A DNA stretch of 64,000 nucleotides. Origin: Thysanoteuthis rhombus (Eukaryota > Mollusca > Cephalopoda > Oegopsida > Thysanoteuthidae). Below are positions 13,275 through 25,459 of the stretch, piece after piece; positions within the stretch are counted from its first letter, which is position 1; each line of letters begins with the position of its first letter. The stretch is taken from contig OY735203.1 in assembly GCA_963457665.1 (NCBI GenBank), positions 19,473,203 to 19,537,202 of the forward strand, written 5' to 3'. The position numbers were made by a program, and so were the translations under genes. The notes under the pieces were generated by a model. That model made no database searches and was not told the origin of the DNA. It saw only the letters and a program-made list of their open reading frames with translations.

Positions 13275-14268
13275 GAGAGATCATGGACATGGTTACGACA
13301 AAGAAACCTGAAGAGAGAAATGGAATCACTCATCATGGCAGCTCAAAACAGAAGCATCAGGACAAACTATAGAAAAACAAAAATCGAGAGAACACAGACA
13401 AACAGGAAGTGCCGCCAGTGCGGTGAAAGAGATGAAACAGTAAACCACATAACTAGTGATTGTAGTGAACTCGCCTAGAAGGAGTATAAGCATAGACACG
13501 ATAGAGTAGCAACGATGATACACTAGGAACTGAGTAAACCAATGGGAATCAACCATGTGGACAAGTGGTATCAGCACAAGCCAGAAGCAGTCCTGGAGAA
13601 TGACAATCAGCAACTACTCTGGGACTTTGAGATGCACCACCTCATCCAAGCAAGAAGACCGGATTTGGTATCTTAGACAAGAAGAGGAAGACCTGGCAAA
13701 TAGTTGACGTGGCTGTACCTGCAGATCATACAGTAAAGAGGAAGGCGAATAAAAAAAACGGGAAAAACAGGACCTAGTGAGAGAACTGAAGATGACGTGG
13801 AACAAGAAAGCCAGGGTAGTGCCAGTCATAGTGGTCGCACTAGGAACAGTCCCAAAGACACTGTTGAAGAGACTGGAGGAGATTGGGATAATGGGAAGGA
13901 TTGACACTGTACAGACCACAGCACTGCTAGGAATCGCATGGATACTGAGGAAAGTGATAGAAATATAAAGACTGAAACATTAATTGTTAACAGTGACCCA
14001 ACAGAAGGAGGGAAATGAAAGAGGTAATGTAAACCACAGTACTGGCATGATAAGCGAAGGAGAAGAGATGTTGGCCAAAGACCTGAGGAGAATTATTTTC
14101 ACACAGTCTGCAGCAATGACCAATGGGCAACCGGTGTGAAACTGTAAACCATAGTATTACTGTGGCCTATGAGTACTAGGAGAGAAGGGTAGGAGACTTG
14201 AAGAGACTTGAGGAGATTTGCTGTCACTCAAACTCAGTAACCGCCAGGCAACTGGTGTGAGATTGCAA
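13275..14268 (+). mobile_element. Dong/R4-like non-LTR retrotransposon, 5'-truncated 3' end, copy 1 (dead)
   Basis: The plus strand encodes the C-terminal part of a LINE of the group that uses a restriction-like endonuclease. A short segment ending in TNRK precedes a CCHC knuckle starting at 13410 (CRQCGERDETVNHITSDC). The HRHDRVATMIH segment and the ARRPDL endonuclease motif follow. The frame is destroyed by TAG stops at 13476-13478 and 13524-13526, a deletion just after ARRPDL near 13665 and a frameshift in an A-run near 13750. The 3' untranslated part ends with a GGCAACTGGTGTGAGATT sequence and then (TAA)n. The same 3' end recurs in copy 2. The CCHC plus RPD...D arrangement is typical of R2/R4-type elements; the (TAA)n end is typical of Dong. 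The upstream reverse transcriptase is absent. Confidence 0.8.
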
Positions 14269-14274
14269 ATGATG

Positions 14275-14343
<69 letters not shown>
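14269..14343. repeat. (TAA)n tract between two Dong-like copies
   Basis: About 24 TAA/ATA units follow the 3' end of copy 1 and run directly into the coding sequence of copy 2. The tract is best read as the tail of copy 1 or as the shared target repeat. Confidence 0.95.
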
Positions 14344-14910
14344 TGCCGCATGTGCGGTGAAAGAGATGAGACAGTAAACCACATAACTAGTGAATGTAGC
14401 CAACTCGCCCAGAAGGAGTATAAGCATAGACACGATAGAGTAGCAACGATGATACACTGGGAACTAAGTAAACAAATGGGATTCAACCATGGGGAAAAGT
14501 GGTACCAGCACAAGCCAGAGGCAGTTTTGGTGAATGACAACCACAAACTACTGTGGGACTTTGACATCCAAACTGACCACCTCATCCAGGCAAGAAGGCC
14601 AGACTTAGTAATAGTTGACAAAAAAAGGAAGGCCTGCCAAATAGTAGACGTTGCTGTACCTGCAGACCATAGAGTAAAAAAGAAGGAGGGTGAAAAAAGG
14701 GAAAAATACCAGGACCTAGCAAGGGAGTTAAGGAAAATGTGGAACATGAAAACCAGGGTAGTACCGGTCATAGTGGGAGCACTAGGAACTGTCCCCAAAA
14801 CGCTGAGGGAGAGACTGGAGGAGATCGGGATTAGGAGGAGGATAGAGACCGTACAGACCACAGCACTGCTGGGAACTGCACGGATACTGAGGAAGGTGCT
14901 AGAGATATAA
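14344..14910 (+). CDS. C-terminal fragment of Dong/R4-type LINE polyprotein: zinc knuckle and restriction-like endonuclease
   Basis: 188 open codons encode a CCHC knuckle at the very start (CRMCGERDETVNHITSEC; spacing C-x2-C-x8-H-x4-C). A basic HRHDRVATMIHWE segment follows, then the restriction-like endonuclease signature ARRPDLVIVDKKRKACQIVD, where the PD and the later D are the expected catalytic acidic positions, and a basic C-terminus ending RILRKVLEI. In these elements the nuclease nicks the target DNA to prime reverse transcription. The open frame formally extends upstream to an ATG at 14218, but that part is the tail of copy 1 and an Ile run from the microsatellite, so it is not a real start. 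Without reverse transcriptase and promoter this is a fragment; an intact frame suggests recent insertion. Confidence 0.75.
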   Translation, partial: CRMCGERDETVNHITSECSQLAQKEYKHRHDRVATMIHWELSKQMGFNHGEKWYQHKPEAVLVNDNHKLLWDFDIQTDHLIQARRPDLVIVDKKRKACQIVDVAVPADHRVKKKEGEKREKYQDLARELRKMWNMKTRVVPVIVGALGTVPKTLRERLEEIGIRRRIETVQTTALLGTARILRKVLEI

Positions 14911-15143
14911 GGACTGCAACGAATCGTAGCTCTGTCATGATATGCGAAAGAGGGAGGAGACGTTAGCTGAAGACCTGAGGAGACTTATTGTCACTCAGCC
15001 TTCAGCGATAACCACTGGGCAACCGGTGTGAAACTGGTAATCGCAGAACTACTGCGACCTATGATTACTAGGGGAGGAGGGCTGTAGACTTGCTGTCACT
15101 CAAACTCCAGCCGTTACCGCCAGGCAACTGGTGTGAGATTCCA
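14344..15143 (+). mobile_element. Dong/R4-like non-LTR retrotransposon, 5'-truncated 3' end, copy 2
   Basis: This copy starts abruptly at the first Cys codon of the CCHC knuckle, right after (TAA)n. It contains an intact C-terminal coding frame to the stop at 14908-14910, then about 230 bases of 3' untranslated sequence. That sequence includes GGGCAACCGGTGTGAAACTG near 15016 and the terminal GGCAACTGGTGTGAGATT sequence, then (TAA)n from 15144. It aligns throughout with copy 1, including the untranslated part, but lacks copy 1's stops. The abrupt start is the usual result of incomplete reverse transcription. Confidence 0.85.

Positions 15144-15197
<54 letters not shown>
15144..15197. repeat. 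(TAA)n tail of Dong-like copy 2
   Basis: About 17 AAT units directly after the 3' end of copy 2, then unrelated sequence. Confidence 0.95.
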
Positions 15198-15198
<1 letters not shown>

Positions 15199-16541
15199 TG
15201 CAGAGTTTTCATATCAGTAGTGACTGATTGGTTACATTTAAGAACACATGACAGAAAATATCCACAATACTCCTCGACTCTGCTCAGTATTCTAGCTGAC
15301 TCAGAAGTGTTTCCGTCTTGATGTTTACTGATTCTTACTTTGTCAAGTCTCTCTGTTCTTTGGGACTGATCCAAGGACTGTAACTACTATCGTCTATATT
15401 GCCACCTTCATGTTGAATATTTTCTTTATTTCTTTAGCAAGATGTACTCGTTTGATTTGGTGTTCACTCTCGTTGTGCATTACGCTGTTGTCTGCCAGAA
15501 CTGCAGATCTTGTGTTCTGGTCTGGATCACGTGATCTGTTCGCATATTTTCGACTCAAATTATTTGTATGCGTTTTACTTCATTAGAAAGTTCATTTCCA
15601 TGTACATGCAATCGGTTCTTAAGGTAAAAAAAACCGCCACTTGCACAGTTCCCAGTGAATCCAAGAACCCATGCAACTATGCCTGTTCTCTTTCTATGCT
15701 CCTTCTGATGCATTTGCTTATTATATGGTTGATTGCTTCATTTTGCAAAGTTTGAATTTGCCGTTTTTCTAGTTGTTGTCAAGGGTCTACTTGCAAATAT
15801 GAATGATATCTCATTTGCATTGGAGAAATTTGAAGTGTCCCCAGAAACATAAAATATCGGAAGATGTTGGCCCGACTGGTTTTATCAAATATAGATTTAC
15901 CTAAAGAAAATCAAAGACAGGTTTATAATTTTCTATTCTTTCAGCATTCCCAATAGAAATAGGTAATCAAATTCGAGCAGAAAGAAAATCCGGCAGTGAC
16001 CGACTAAGCAATGAGTCAGATCCCTGTTTCGCTGGATGGGAAACGCAAAGCTTGATCATTTACTGTAGACACAAATCGATCTCGCAATGCGCTACTTGAA
16101 ATGTAAACTTGAACTATCACCCGCACAAAAAGAGAGGTTGTCAGATCCGCCCGGATACTTATGACTTGATGGAAAAAATAGGGAGACATGCCTTTAAATT
16201 CATATTACGAAAAAGTACAGAGGGAAATGACCGTAAAAAAAGAACAATAAAAGGACGGAGATGAAGATTCATATTAATGATGCAACAAAGAAATCCAGAA
16301 AAAAAGAGGCAGACAATAATTTGCTCGTGATATAAGAAAGATCGGCCAGGTGATGAAAGAAGAATGTTATTGAAGCGAGTGATGAATAATGAAAGAAGTT
16401 CTTATATCAGAGTTGGAGAGGAAAGATGAATAATGACCTTGGATGTTCCAGGGTCAAATCCCCCTCTAATTTTTTTTTCCAACTGCAATCGATTACTGCA
16501 TCTCTTTCAGTGCTTACGTGAATAATAACCCTCTTTACAAA
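15198..16541. other. Unassigned sequence
   Basis: No gene or known repeat recognised in about 1.3 kb. Confidence 0.45.
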
Positions 16542-16547
16542 ACTCTC

Positions 16548-16622
<75 letters not shown>
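16542..16622. repeat. (CT)n(AT)n microsatellite
   Basis: About 24 CT units with one interruption, then about 16 AT units. Confidence 0.95.
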
Positions 16623-16624
<2 letters not shown>

Positions 16625-18438
16625 TTGGTCGTGATTTTGAATCAGAGTAAAGGATGCTAATTTTATATCTCAGCTTGATTAAATGTGCCAGGGTGGGAAA
16701 AATGAAGGTTTGACTTCCTTAAATTCAGTGAAGACTGTTATTTTTCTTGTTGTGTCGGTAACAAACTTCATACTTTGACCTTAGATAGTCAAAAATAAAT
16801 GAGAGAAATAGAGATGCAGACACATTCTGTTGAAAGAAAAGAGTCACACTGAAAAATCAACGTTATTTCACGATACGTGAAATGCAGCAATAGCAAATCA
16901 CAGACACAAGGGTGAGAGAAAAACAATTAATCAGTTCTCAGGCTTACTGTGCGGTTCAAAAACGATAGAATTCTAATTGGCTTTGCAAAAGTATAGGGGA
17001 ATTTGGTAGTTACATTACATCAAGAAGAGTTGAAGTTATGATGATATTGAATATTGCGAGGAGTCTTGTTTTTGAAAGAAACATAGCAAATCTTCTCGTG
17101 ACGGCAAATAGAAACGGGATTCTTGAGCGTATCATACATGGCTTTCTCTTAAAGACAGAGATCAAACAACGACACCATAGAAAATATCAATCTCATTATT
17201 TTCTAGAAAGGATACATTATGGATTCTAAAATACAAAAAAGGACCATTAATAATAAGTCGATGATGAAATTAGACTGTTCATTTATTTATGAGTATAGTT
17301 GTCAACAAGATGTAGGTGACTGAAGTCTTGGAATTATTGTCATGATAATAAGCCTTGAAGTCAGACTATAGACACGTTAATTCGATTTCAAATGAGACAA
17401 TCAATAATAATTTATAATTGTATTTTTTGTTTTTCTTTACAAATTATGTTAATTTGTGGAAGCAGACGATATCTTTTCCGTCTGGAAGATCTAGCAAACG
17501 AGCAAAGGAGGTTACTCTAAAGAAAAGTAGTAAACATGAGAATACCTTTTTGCACTAGAAAAATGCAAAAAAAAGCATAGGAAACGAGAGGTGAGCGGTT
17601 GTTTGGTGAGACAGCCTGTCAGTCAGCCTTTGATCTTCATCGGTACTAGAGATGTTTGTGCAACTAGAAGATAAGCAGAAAAAAGATACGCCGAATGGAA
17701 GTTTTATCCATTTACTAAGCAACATCGCAGTCAGCATTCCATTTTTCCTCAATTCTGCCGGCAGTATGTTGATCTGTGATGAACTATATTGAAACTACTG
17801 AATCCAAGTGGAAAATTAACCGATATATCTAATATTTCTTGAGATTTTCTTTATGATAAATAACGACTAAAATCATTTCAATTGAAGGGTCAATCAATTC
17901 AAATGGGGATTTCGAGATAACCTATCAGCAAATTAGTTCCTTTTGAGTGATGAAGTCTATCGTTACGGGCTGAGAAACAGGGATAAAAAATATTTTATTG
18001 ATTATGAAAGGAATTTTTTGGTCCAAGTATTTCTAAAAATCCTTTCTGATATACGTCTTGATATTCACATAATCTTTGCTAAATTTCCCAAAGAAACTGA
18101 TAGGATCTTACACGTAGTGCGGTGAATTGATACAAATCTAAAAAAAAAACGGTGTGCTCATCTTGGTTTTCTGTGCGTGAAAGAAAACTTTCTAACTTAG
18201 AATTAACTATTTGCTGATAAAATGTCAATCATTTGAAACATTGACCTCTTGTACACGAGGTATTTCTATTGCGTCTTTTATTACTGATTTCAATTGGCTT
18301 CACTGCGTCTAACAATATGTAACTTCAGGCTCCATAGTGAGCTCACTTTGGGAGATCGATGGCCTGAGCTAGGTTGTGAGAGAAACAACCATAATGATTA
18401 GGATGGAAAATATTAGTCTGACTATTGATATCAATTGT

Positions 18439-18440
<2 letters not shown>
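16623..18440. other. Unassigned sequence
   Basis: About 1.8 kb with only short frames (for example 17038-17229 plus, 17555-17752 minus) and no recognised domain. Confidence 0.45.
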
Positions 18441-18484
<44 letters not shown>

Positions 18485-18511
18485 CAGCAGTAGTAATAGT
18501 AGTAGTAGTAG
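18441..18511. repeat. (AGT)n trinucleotide microsatellite
   Basis: About 24 AGT units with a few AGC/AAT variants. Confidence 0.95.
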
Positions 18512-19117
18512 AAATTCAGATATATCAATGAGATTCCTCACGGGAATTATCGAGTGTTCAATAAAGATTGATTATATGGATGAGAATAGGAAAAGTTTGC
18601 AGATGTGGTGAAATATTCAAGTAAAACATCCCCCAAAAGAGATAGAAATTAAGTGAAGTTAATGTTTCCGGCAGAACCTTACTTTCTGTTCGCATTAACA
18701 AAGACATAATCAGGAAAAGCAAGTGTAACGATTCCATTCTGATAAATGGACCAACAATTTTACGTAGTAATAACCCGAGTACAGACAATCTGAATATACA
18801 TTTGCTACTACGGATTCAACCACTACCCGGAACCAGATCGTCGCGATGAATATGGGTAAAAAAAAAAGCAGCATAGAATGAGGAAAGTAATTAAAAAATG
18901 TGTCGCTTCTCTCCAAGATGCAAGGACTTAAAACTCAGCAGGCTACATGCAGGAATCATCGTGACTTGCAGAATTATTGGAAGGTTCCAAGAAACGGAAT
19001 GAAAAGATTTTCGCCGGTGTATGAACGGGGGAGTTTTTTTGTTGTTTTGTTTTTTTCATGAAAAATGAAAAGGAAATATATGTTTCAGTAAAGTTATCTG
19101 TAAACATGCATACAGAC

Positions 19118-19120
<3 letters not shown>
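18512..19120. other. Unassigned sequence
   Basis: No gene or repeat recognised. Confidence 0.45.

Positions 19121-19181
<61 letters not shown>
19121..19181. repeat. (GA)n microsatellite
   Basis: About 30 uninterrupted GA units. Confidence 0.95.
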
Positions 19182-19186
<5 letters not shown>

Positions 19187-19189
19187 ACT

Positions 19190-19615
19190 TACTTAGACAC
19201 ACCTGCACCATATGTAAAAAGAGATCAAACGGAGAATCGCCCCATAATGGCAAGCCTTTGGCAGACCAAGCTAAACTTTAAAAAATAAGGCCATCCCAAT
19301 TATCCAAAAAGGAAAGTATACAACCAATGCACCCTCCCGATGATAACCTTTGGAGCTGAAGCATAAAATCTATTCAACAGACAAACCTGCAGATGGCAAC
19401 GGGCTGGTCATGTTGCAAGAAGGGTGAAAACTTATAAACATCAAAAATCAGAACATCGAACCCTAGAGACCACATACGAAATGGAGGCCGACAAAGTACA
19501 AGATGGAGAGATGAACAAGACAAATTCAGAAAATACTGGTTCTGCAACAACCCTGATTGAAAAATATGACAGATCCTGGGTAAGGTCTATGTCCAAGGGC
19601 AGAAGTTAAAAGACT
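19190..19615 (+). mobile_element. RTE-type LINE 3' fragment (plus strand, decayed)
   Basis: Translated in shifting frames, the plus strand gives pieces of the RTE C-terminal region: a degenerate form of the EIKRRI...W...F block, then a piece like CILPMVTYGAETW (here TLPMITFGAEA), then RQTCRWQRAGHVARR, matching the family pattern WAGHIAR. The region after it resembles the family's closing part up to the FRKYW-like segment. The frames are interrupted by stops (for example the TAA near 19286) and an apparent internal deletion joins RQT to the WAGH region. The same protein region is seen better preserved, on the minus strand, at 49.0-49.5 kb. Confidence 0.65.
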
Positions 19616-20927
19616 GATGATGACCCAACTGATTTGGCTTTCTTCTAAGTGTTAGTTGATTTTTTCGAATCGCATAAATAAATTCTGAACAAGATTTTAG
19701 AGGGAAATAAACATAATATTGGTTACACTTGTGTGTTTAGCACATGCCAAAATATGTTTTATCATACGGGCATATTCTATACCGATGAAAAATTCCATGC
19801 TGAGTACAGTTTGCAAATGAACAGTATGCCTCAGAGCGAATCATTTCAAGTAATTTAATAGCATGGGGGTGGCCAATTGGCGATCGATGAGCTCAGGTGA
19901 AATCCATAAGGAAATTTAGTTGATATCGTGTAGACGGACATAAAACTTACGGAGGTACAATGCAGTTACAGACTGTTAGTTAACACCTAGCGATGAGAAT
20001 CTTACATGACTCCGCTCCAAAAGTTATTGCCGGCTCTTGAGCAAAATTCCATTGAAACTCCATTAGGTCTCTTCAGAGAAGGGGCTGAAATAAACACTCT
20101 GCCATGGACAAGTCTATGGTTTAGAATTATTGGTACAGTAGATTTTTCTGTAGATATGTTACTTTCAAGAGGACAAAAACATGGTCAGAGATGGAGAACC
20201 AAGAAAATCACGCAGTTTATTTCAATAGTAGATAAATATTGGTCTACATTGTATGAAATAAGATATATTAATATTGTACAGCATTCACACGATGGAAGCT
20301 ATCCGGCTTCCCAGAAAACGCCCTTCTATTATTGTTGGTTTTTCTCGCTTATTTTTGTACATATTTCTGATCCATGTTTAATTTATACGGTTATATCATA
20401 TGGATTCTGGTAGATTTAACGAGCAAAAAATTATATTTCTAGGGTGTATAAAACTGAACAGCATCCCATATCCGACGGAATTATATCCTTTCTTAATATG
20501 TCTGATTCTTAGACACAAGTACTAAGTGGCTCAGAATATCAATTCGTGGTGATTCATGAGATCAATTTGATTGGTCTATGTAAGCATTTATGTTGGTGCA
20601 AACCATAGTTCCTGTGTAAGCTGGGTTGAAAATTCAGTGAGTAAATTAAAGAAACCACTTCAAGTCATTTAAAATTATGATGTCTTTATATCGGCAAAGG
20701 AATCCAGTCTGCCTTGAAATTTCATGCATAACTTGGGAAGTCCAACCAGGTGACAGTGAAAATTCAATCAGACGATCTTGTACGTATAAATGTTTTCAGT
20801 TCATAATATATATGAGAAAAAAAAACACGTTAATACGAGTTAAAAGCTGAATACATAGTTGAAAACAGGTTTTTCAACGGAAGGTTCCATAAACGTGATA
20901 TCTATCTATCGATCTATCTTTCACCCC
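19616..20927. other. Unassigned sequence
   Basis: Contains a 135-codon plus-strand frame at 20006-20413. It has no signal peptide, domain or repeat that I recognise, and codon content looks like the surrounding AT-rich DNA, so I do not call it a gene. Confidence 0.4.
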
Positions 20928-20965
<38 letters not shown>

Positions 20966-21028
20966 GTGTGTGTGTGCATGTGTGAGAGAGAGAAGGGGAG
21001 AGATAGTGAGAGAGAGAAAGAGAGAGAA
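20928..21028. repeat. Composite (TC)n(TA)n(TG)n(GA)n microsatellite
   Basis: TC units, TA units, TG units and then GA-rich sequence follow each other. The outer TC and GA parts are complementary around the TA centre, so the block is partly palindromic. Confidence 0.9.
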
Positions 21029-21684
21029 ATAAACTATCCGTATTTACCTATGATATGCGTTGATCTATTCATCTTATTTCTATATTTGAATATTTTTTCC
21101 AGTTTTATCTCGACTAATACATAAATCATCGGATTTATTTCTGAGTCTCTGTTCCAATGTTGCTCCCTTGTTTACGTAGCCAAGTTTAAACCGATTAAGA
21201 ACAAATAATTTGATATTATTTGGAGATTTTCAAAAAGCCCCTTCGAACGCTAACGATTTCTTTGTCACTCCTTTTGTAACTTCGATTATTAATAGATAGA
21301 AATGATCTAAGAATAATTTGATGCCAATACAGAACATTCAATAATACGTTGAACCCTCACGTATAAGATATGGGATGAGTTTCGAAAATAGCTTGCAAAC
21401 CAACCTCCATACCTGAGTCTGTGGGGTTGTCGTTATGACATAAACCTTTTTATAGCCTTGCAGACACCGTTAATATATACATACAAATGCACAGATATGT
21501 ATCGTCTGCTCTAGATGCAGTAATGTTATGCTGGGATGTCTTTCTAAGTACTTAAGGTAGACGTCTATGTTTCCAGACATCAGGAGCAAATTTAGCACTA
21601 ACATTCATCATAGATTAACCTTCACCCCTGTCTTATCTCTAACTCTTGGGGGAAATCCCCAAAACAAAGAAAAAACATTTTTCT
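21029..21684. other. Unassigned sequence
   Basis: No gene or repeat recognised. Confidence 0.45.
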
Positions 21685-22200
21685 CGGCATCATCACCATC
21701 ATCATTGGTCCTTTAACGTCTATCACTGGACATAGACCATCCCAAAGATTTGCCATACTTCTCTATCATCGGCGTCGCGGAGCCAGTACTTCCTGAACTT
21801 GTCTAGCTCGTCTCCCCATCTGATATCATGCCAGCCTCGGTTGCACATGTGATCTCAGTGGATTCATATCGTGAGTCATGATGTCCATCGGTTGTCTGCC
21901 ATTCTTGCAACATAGCCAGCCCACAGTCATTTGAGTTTTTAAATGGATTTTATGATGTCCTTGACTCTTGTCTTTTCTCAGATGTACTGTGCTGTCTTGT
22001 GGTCTCTCAATGTGAGGCCCAGCATTATTCTTTCATGTGCACGTTGCATGGTTCTCAATTTGCAGGTCTGTCTCTTGGTTAGGTTTCATAATTCAGCTCC
22101 ATAAGTGACCATTGGGAGGATGCATCGGTAATACACCCTTCTCTTTAGGATTAATTGGATCTTCTTATTTCTGAGCCATAAAACTCCATTTGTTTGGAGT
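21685..22200 (-). mobile_element. RTE-type LINE 3' fragment (minus strand)
   Basis: The plus strand begins with ATC-rich sequence (the complement of the ATG-rich 3' tail). It then carries the reverse complement of the RTE 3' end: a block like CGTCTATCACTGGACATAGA and phrases such as GTTGCACATGTGATCTC and CTTGGTTAGGTTTCATAATTC. These are shared with the copies at 49.0, 59.2 and 61.2 kb. On the minus strand near 22090-22150 the frame reads RRVYYRCILPMVTYGAEL, the conserved CILP-TYGAE motif of RTE C-terminal regions. The 5' side breaks off near 22200. Confidence 0.75.
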
Positions 22201-23500
22201 GGATGCATGATGCATATATACATAACCTGACACAAAGAATTATTTGGAAACTGACGACACCTATAATGAGAGTTCTGGTGACTGTTTTGGCGTACAGTTT
22301 CAATTAAATTGACTGATTGATGTATGGATGCATATTTCTGTGGCAATAGATACAATTCATAAATCTGAACATTCTGGATTCGAGATGGATATTATACATG
22401 AAACTTTATCCGTATTGTATACTATTCTTTCATAAGTCTTGACTTTCGAAAAGGTAGACATTTTTCCGATTTTGCACTTTTGTGAATTGTTGTAGATAAT
22501 ACTAGTAGAGTGTTACAAAGGTTACCGCGTAAAGCTCTTTGTATAGAGATCAAAAAAGAAAATGTCCACTCTAACATTCAAATAGAAGATGGGCAAAATA
22601 AATAGGATTTAAAATCGAGTCTTTATCCGATACAAGAATCCAAATTGGAAAAAAACGATAACTGCTTTATCATTCGAAAAGTTTTATCATAGTTATACTT
22701 TTTAATGAACAAAATTAGCTATATAAAAAAGTATTGCCTATACACTTCCTATTGTGTTGATTGGTTGATTTGGGATTGCCGTTTTTCTCTTTTGAGAAGT
22801 CTTGCCCGTCCGTTTAAACTTTTTTTTAGATTTGGAAGGTTTGGGTTCGCTTTGCTAGTCGAAACGAGGTGACTGGGTTGGAAATGTTGGGGGAATATAT
22901 ACAACTTGCAGAGAATTGGATTAAAATATCATGCACCCTTTATCCTGTGACACACTGATTAACCAAGCAACCGACCAAGTATCACATTGTGTATTGTATA
23001 AGTTCAATTATCAGCAAACTAAGTACAGTAGTATCAAAAACCAGAGTTATAAAATTTGAAAAATGAAACAATGGCGAGAATAATGATTTAAAAAAACAAA
23101 GAAGAATTAAGCAGATTTTAAAATTTTGCGAGATTTCAACACTGGCCAAGGAAAAAAAAAGCATCAATGTTCAAAATTGAGTTGCAAAAAGAAATAAAAA
23201 AAGGATATGGAATTTCGTTCGGTAAACAAAACACAGACAGCAGGTCACCTTCTAAAAAATTATCATTTCGCGAGTTGAATTACTTATCGGTCGTAGCACA
23301 AGGAGTGAAAATGCAGACGAGAAAGGGACAAACAGTTAGTCTAATGTGGATGGGCAGAAACACACGGATACGATGTCATTACAACGGGGAATCTTTTGCA
23401 ACAGTTTCAATAATTTGCTGTTGTCTGGAGTCAAACGTGATCAGAGAGAATAATTTATCCGTAAGATACCATGCAAAATTGTAGTCTTCTCTCAATCTTT

Positions 23501-23501
<1 letters not shown>
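22201..23501. other. Unassigned sequence
   Basis: No gene recognised. The 105-codon plus-strand frame at 23167-23484 has no domain known to me. Confidence 0.4.

Positions 23502-23542
<41 letters not shown>
23502..23542. repeat. (CA)n microsatellite
   Basis: About 20 uninterrupted CA units. Confidence 0.95.
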
Positions 23543-23548
<6 letters not shown>

Positions 23549-23589
23549 CGTGCACGCGTATACATAGTCCATTGTCGGTGAAGACTATT

Positions 23590-25130
23590 CCTCCCATGAT
23601 GACGGCGAATGATAATCTTTGTCATGGCGTACTGGTGGACATTTATATTTCATCCCCCGGTTTTTCCAGGTCTTTTTTTACACTGTTTGCTGTCATACAG
23701 GCAACAATCAGTTTTTTTTATTCTCAACATGTTTCCTTTCTCATTGCTGGGTTTCAATGTTCTGCATCTATGCATCGTAGCGGTTATAATTCACGCTTTA
23801 TTCAATTCACACCTTAAACATACTGACAATGACCTTCATTATGTCTCTATTCATACTGAAAGCTTTCCAGTCAATTGTAAATGCCCCATTCTATTTTGCA
23901 TCCATAGATCTATAGTCTTTCACTGACTCTATAATATGATATAGGTAGATGTATTCTTCCACCTCTCCAACGACCCCATCCCGTTTTATTTTGTTCTTTC
24001 ATTATTCAACATTACTTTAGTCTTTAATCTGTTCATCTTGGACCCAATTAATCTTATTTTTGATCCATCAACATGTTTTATTACATAACTGGTGTTTTTG
24101 ATCTCATTGAAACGTCACCAATGAATCTCAAATGGTTCAAATATTATCCTGTGAGATTTCTGAGAGGTGCTTTTGAGCTCACTTGAATAGTTTAAGTGAT
24201 ACTGCACCCCTTCTCAAACTGTTTTTCCAATTTTATATCTCTTTGTAGTCCAATTATTGGAAAGTCATTTTCGTGTTTATTCTAGATAGTTTGGATGTAA
24301 TTCTTAGTAACATCTTGTCCTGGATGTGTGCCAAAGTCTGTTGCGTGTTCTACAGAATTAAATGTCTTTTTCATAATCAGAATAGTCAATCAAAAGACTG
24401 CTTTATAGTATTCAATGCTGTCCAAGTAGATTTATAATATGTAGATAATCTATTGTCGAATTGCCTGTTTGCATGGTTGATTTTAACTAGACAGTATGTT
24501 TGTCTGTAAATATTATGGTCAAAGTGCTTATATATCTTATGAAGTAGAATACTTATCTCTATAAAGAAAGTTTGGGGTATTTTTCTACATAGTAAGCACT
24601 GTCTAAATGGCTGCGCTAATGCTCTGTTAAATAACACTCTTATATATTCCAAAAAGACCGACATGGTTGTCCTTGCGTGGCGCTTTATTATGTTTTAAAT
24701 ATTGTTGAGTAAACATTACTTTGTTTTCTCTAATGTCTCGTATATTATTAGTGTCTATCGGAATATTCGGTTGCAATACTTTTTTTCAGAAGCAACTTCA
24801 AATCTTGATTCCTTCAGTTCAAGCATCTGTTAGTTGCCAATATGATCTACTGCTCAAGTGTGGTTTAAAATATTTCATTTATTCATAGTCTCCATTAGCC
24901 TGTCAGTGTATTTCTTCCACTTCCTCATAGTCCTTTTATTCAGTTATAATCTTTTGGATCCACCATCATCTGTTTCTATGTCAATGTTATCTTATCTCAT
25001 TATTCAGTGTAATCTTGCTATTGAAGGTTACCGTGAGATCTTGCATCCATATGAATTGCCTACCATCGTTTTTGAATCTTTAATAATGTTTGATATGCTT
25101 ATTTTTTCTCTGTTACAGTAGCTTTTCTGT
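23590..25130 (-). mobile_element. Ancient RTE-type LINE, reverse transcriptase to 3' region (minus strand)
   Basis: Read on the minus strand in changing frames. A segment at about 24330-24420 gives MKKTFNSVEHATDFG, matching the family's YKKAFDSVEH block (motif A, here with the Asp position unclear), followed by VTKNYIQTI-NKHEN, like the family's YIKLIRNIYEN. At about 24180-24240 EGVQYHLNY resembles the G-RQGDT-SP block. At about 23990-24060 MNRLKTKVMLNNER matches the NKTKVM-N pattern that follows the catalytic YADD region. At about 23900-23960 comes a VEEYIYL-like piece. Order and spacing fit one RTE reverse transcriptase. Every frame is broken and the copy is clearly dead. Its 3' boundary is uncertain. 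Confidence 0.65.
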
Positions 25131-25459
25131 AAAGCCAGAAATATTTTCTCTTCTGCTACCTGAAAATGGTTAATGCTCTTCATCTTCACCTTATTCAAGT
25201 ACGTTTACTCGTGATTCATCTTATTGATTTCAAAATTAAATATTATTCTGCACACTGCAATTCCACAGTCACTTCGTATATCTATATATATATATATATG
25301 TATTGATTGATAGAGAGAGAGAGAGAAACATACATATATCCACACATAGTTAAGTGTATAGTAATATTTGATTAAAGATACATTTCTTTCATCAGTATTC
25401 TTACTATTAAAGTTATTATGGTTATCATGGTTAATATGAATTTTTGAAGGATATTCTGG
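25131..25459. repeat. Unassigned spacer with short (TA)n and (GA)n
   Basis: TA repeat at about 25279-25300 and GA repeat at about 25313-25326 within unassigned sequence between two LINE remnants. Confidence 0.6.

Noticed and set aside
14157-14861. 234-codon minus-strand frame
   Set aside because: It is antisense to the Dong-like endonuclease fragment and passes through the (TAA)n tract as a run of Ile; a shadow frame.
20006-20413. 135-codon plus-strand frame
   Set aside because: It has no recognised domain, signal peptide, homology or repeat. A frame of this length is plausible by chance in 64 kb.
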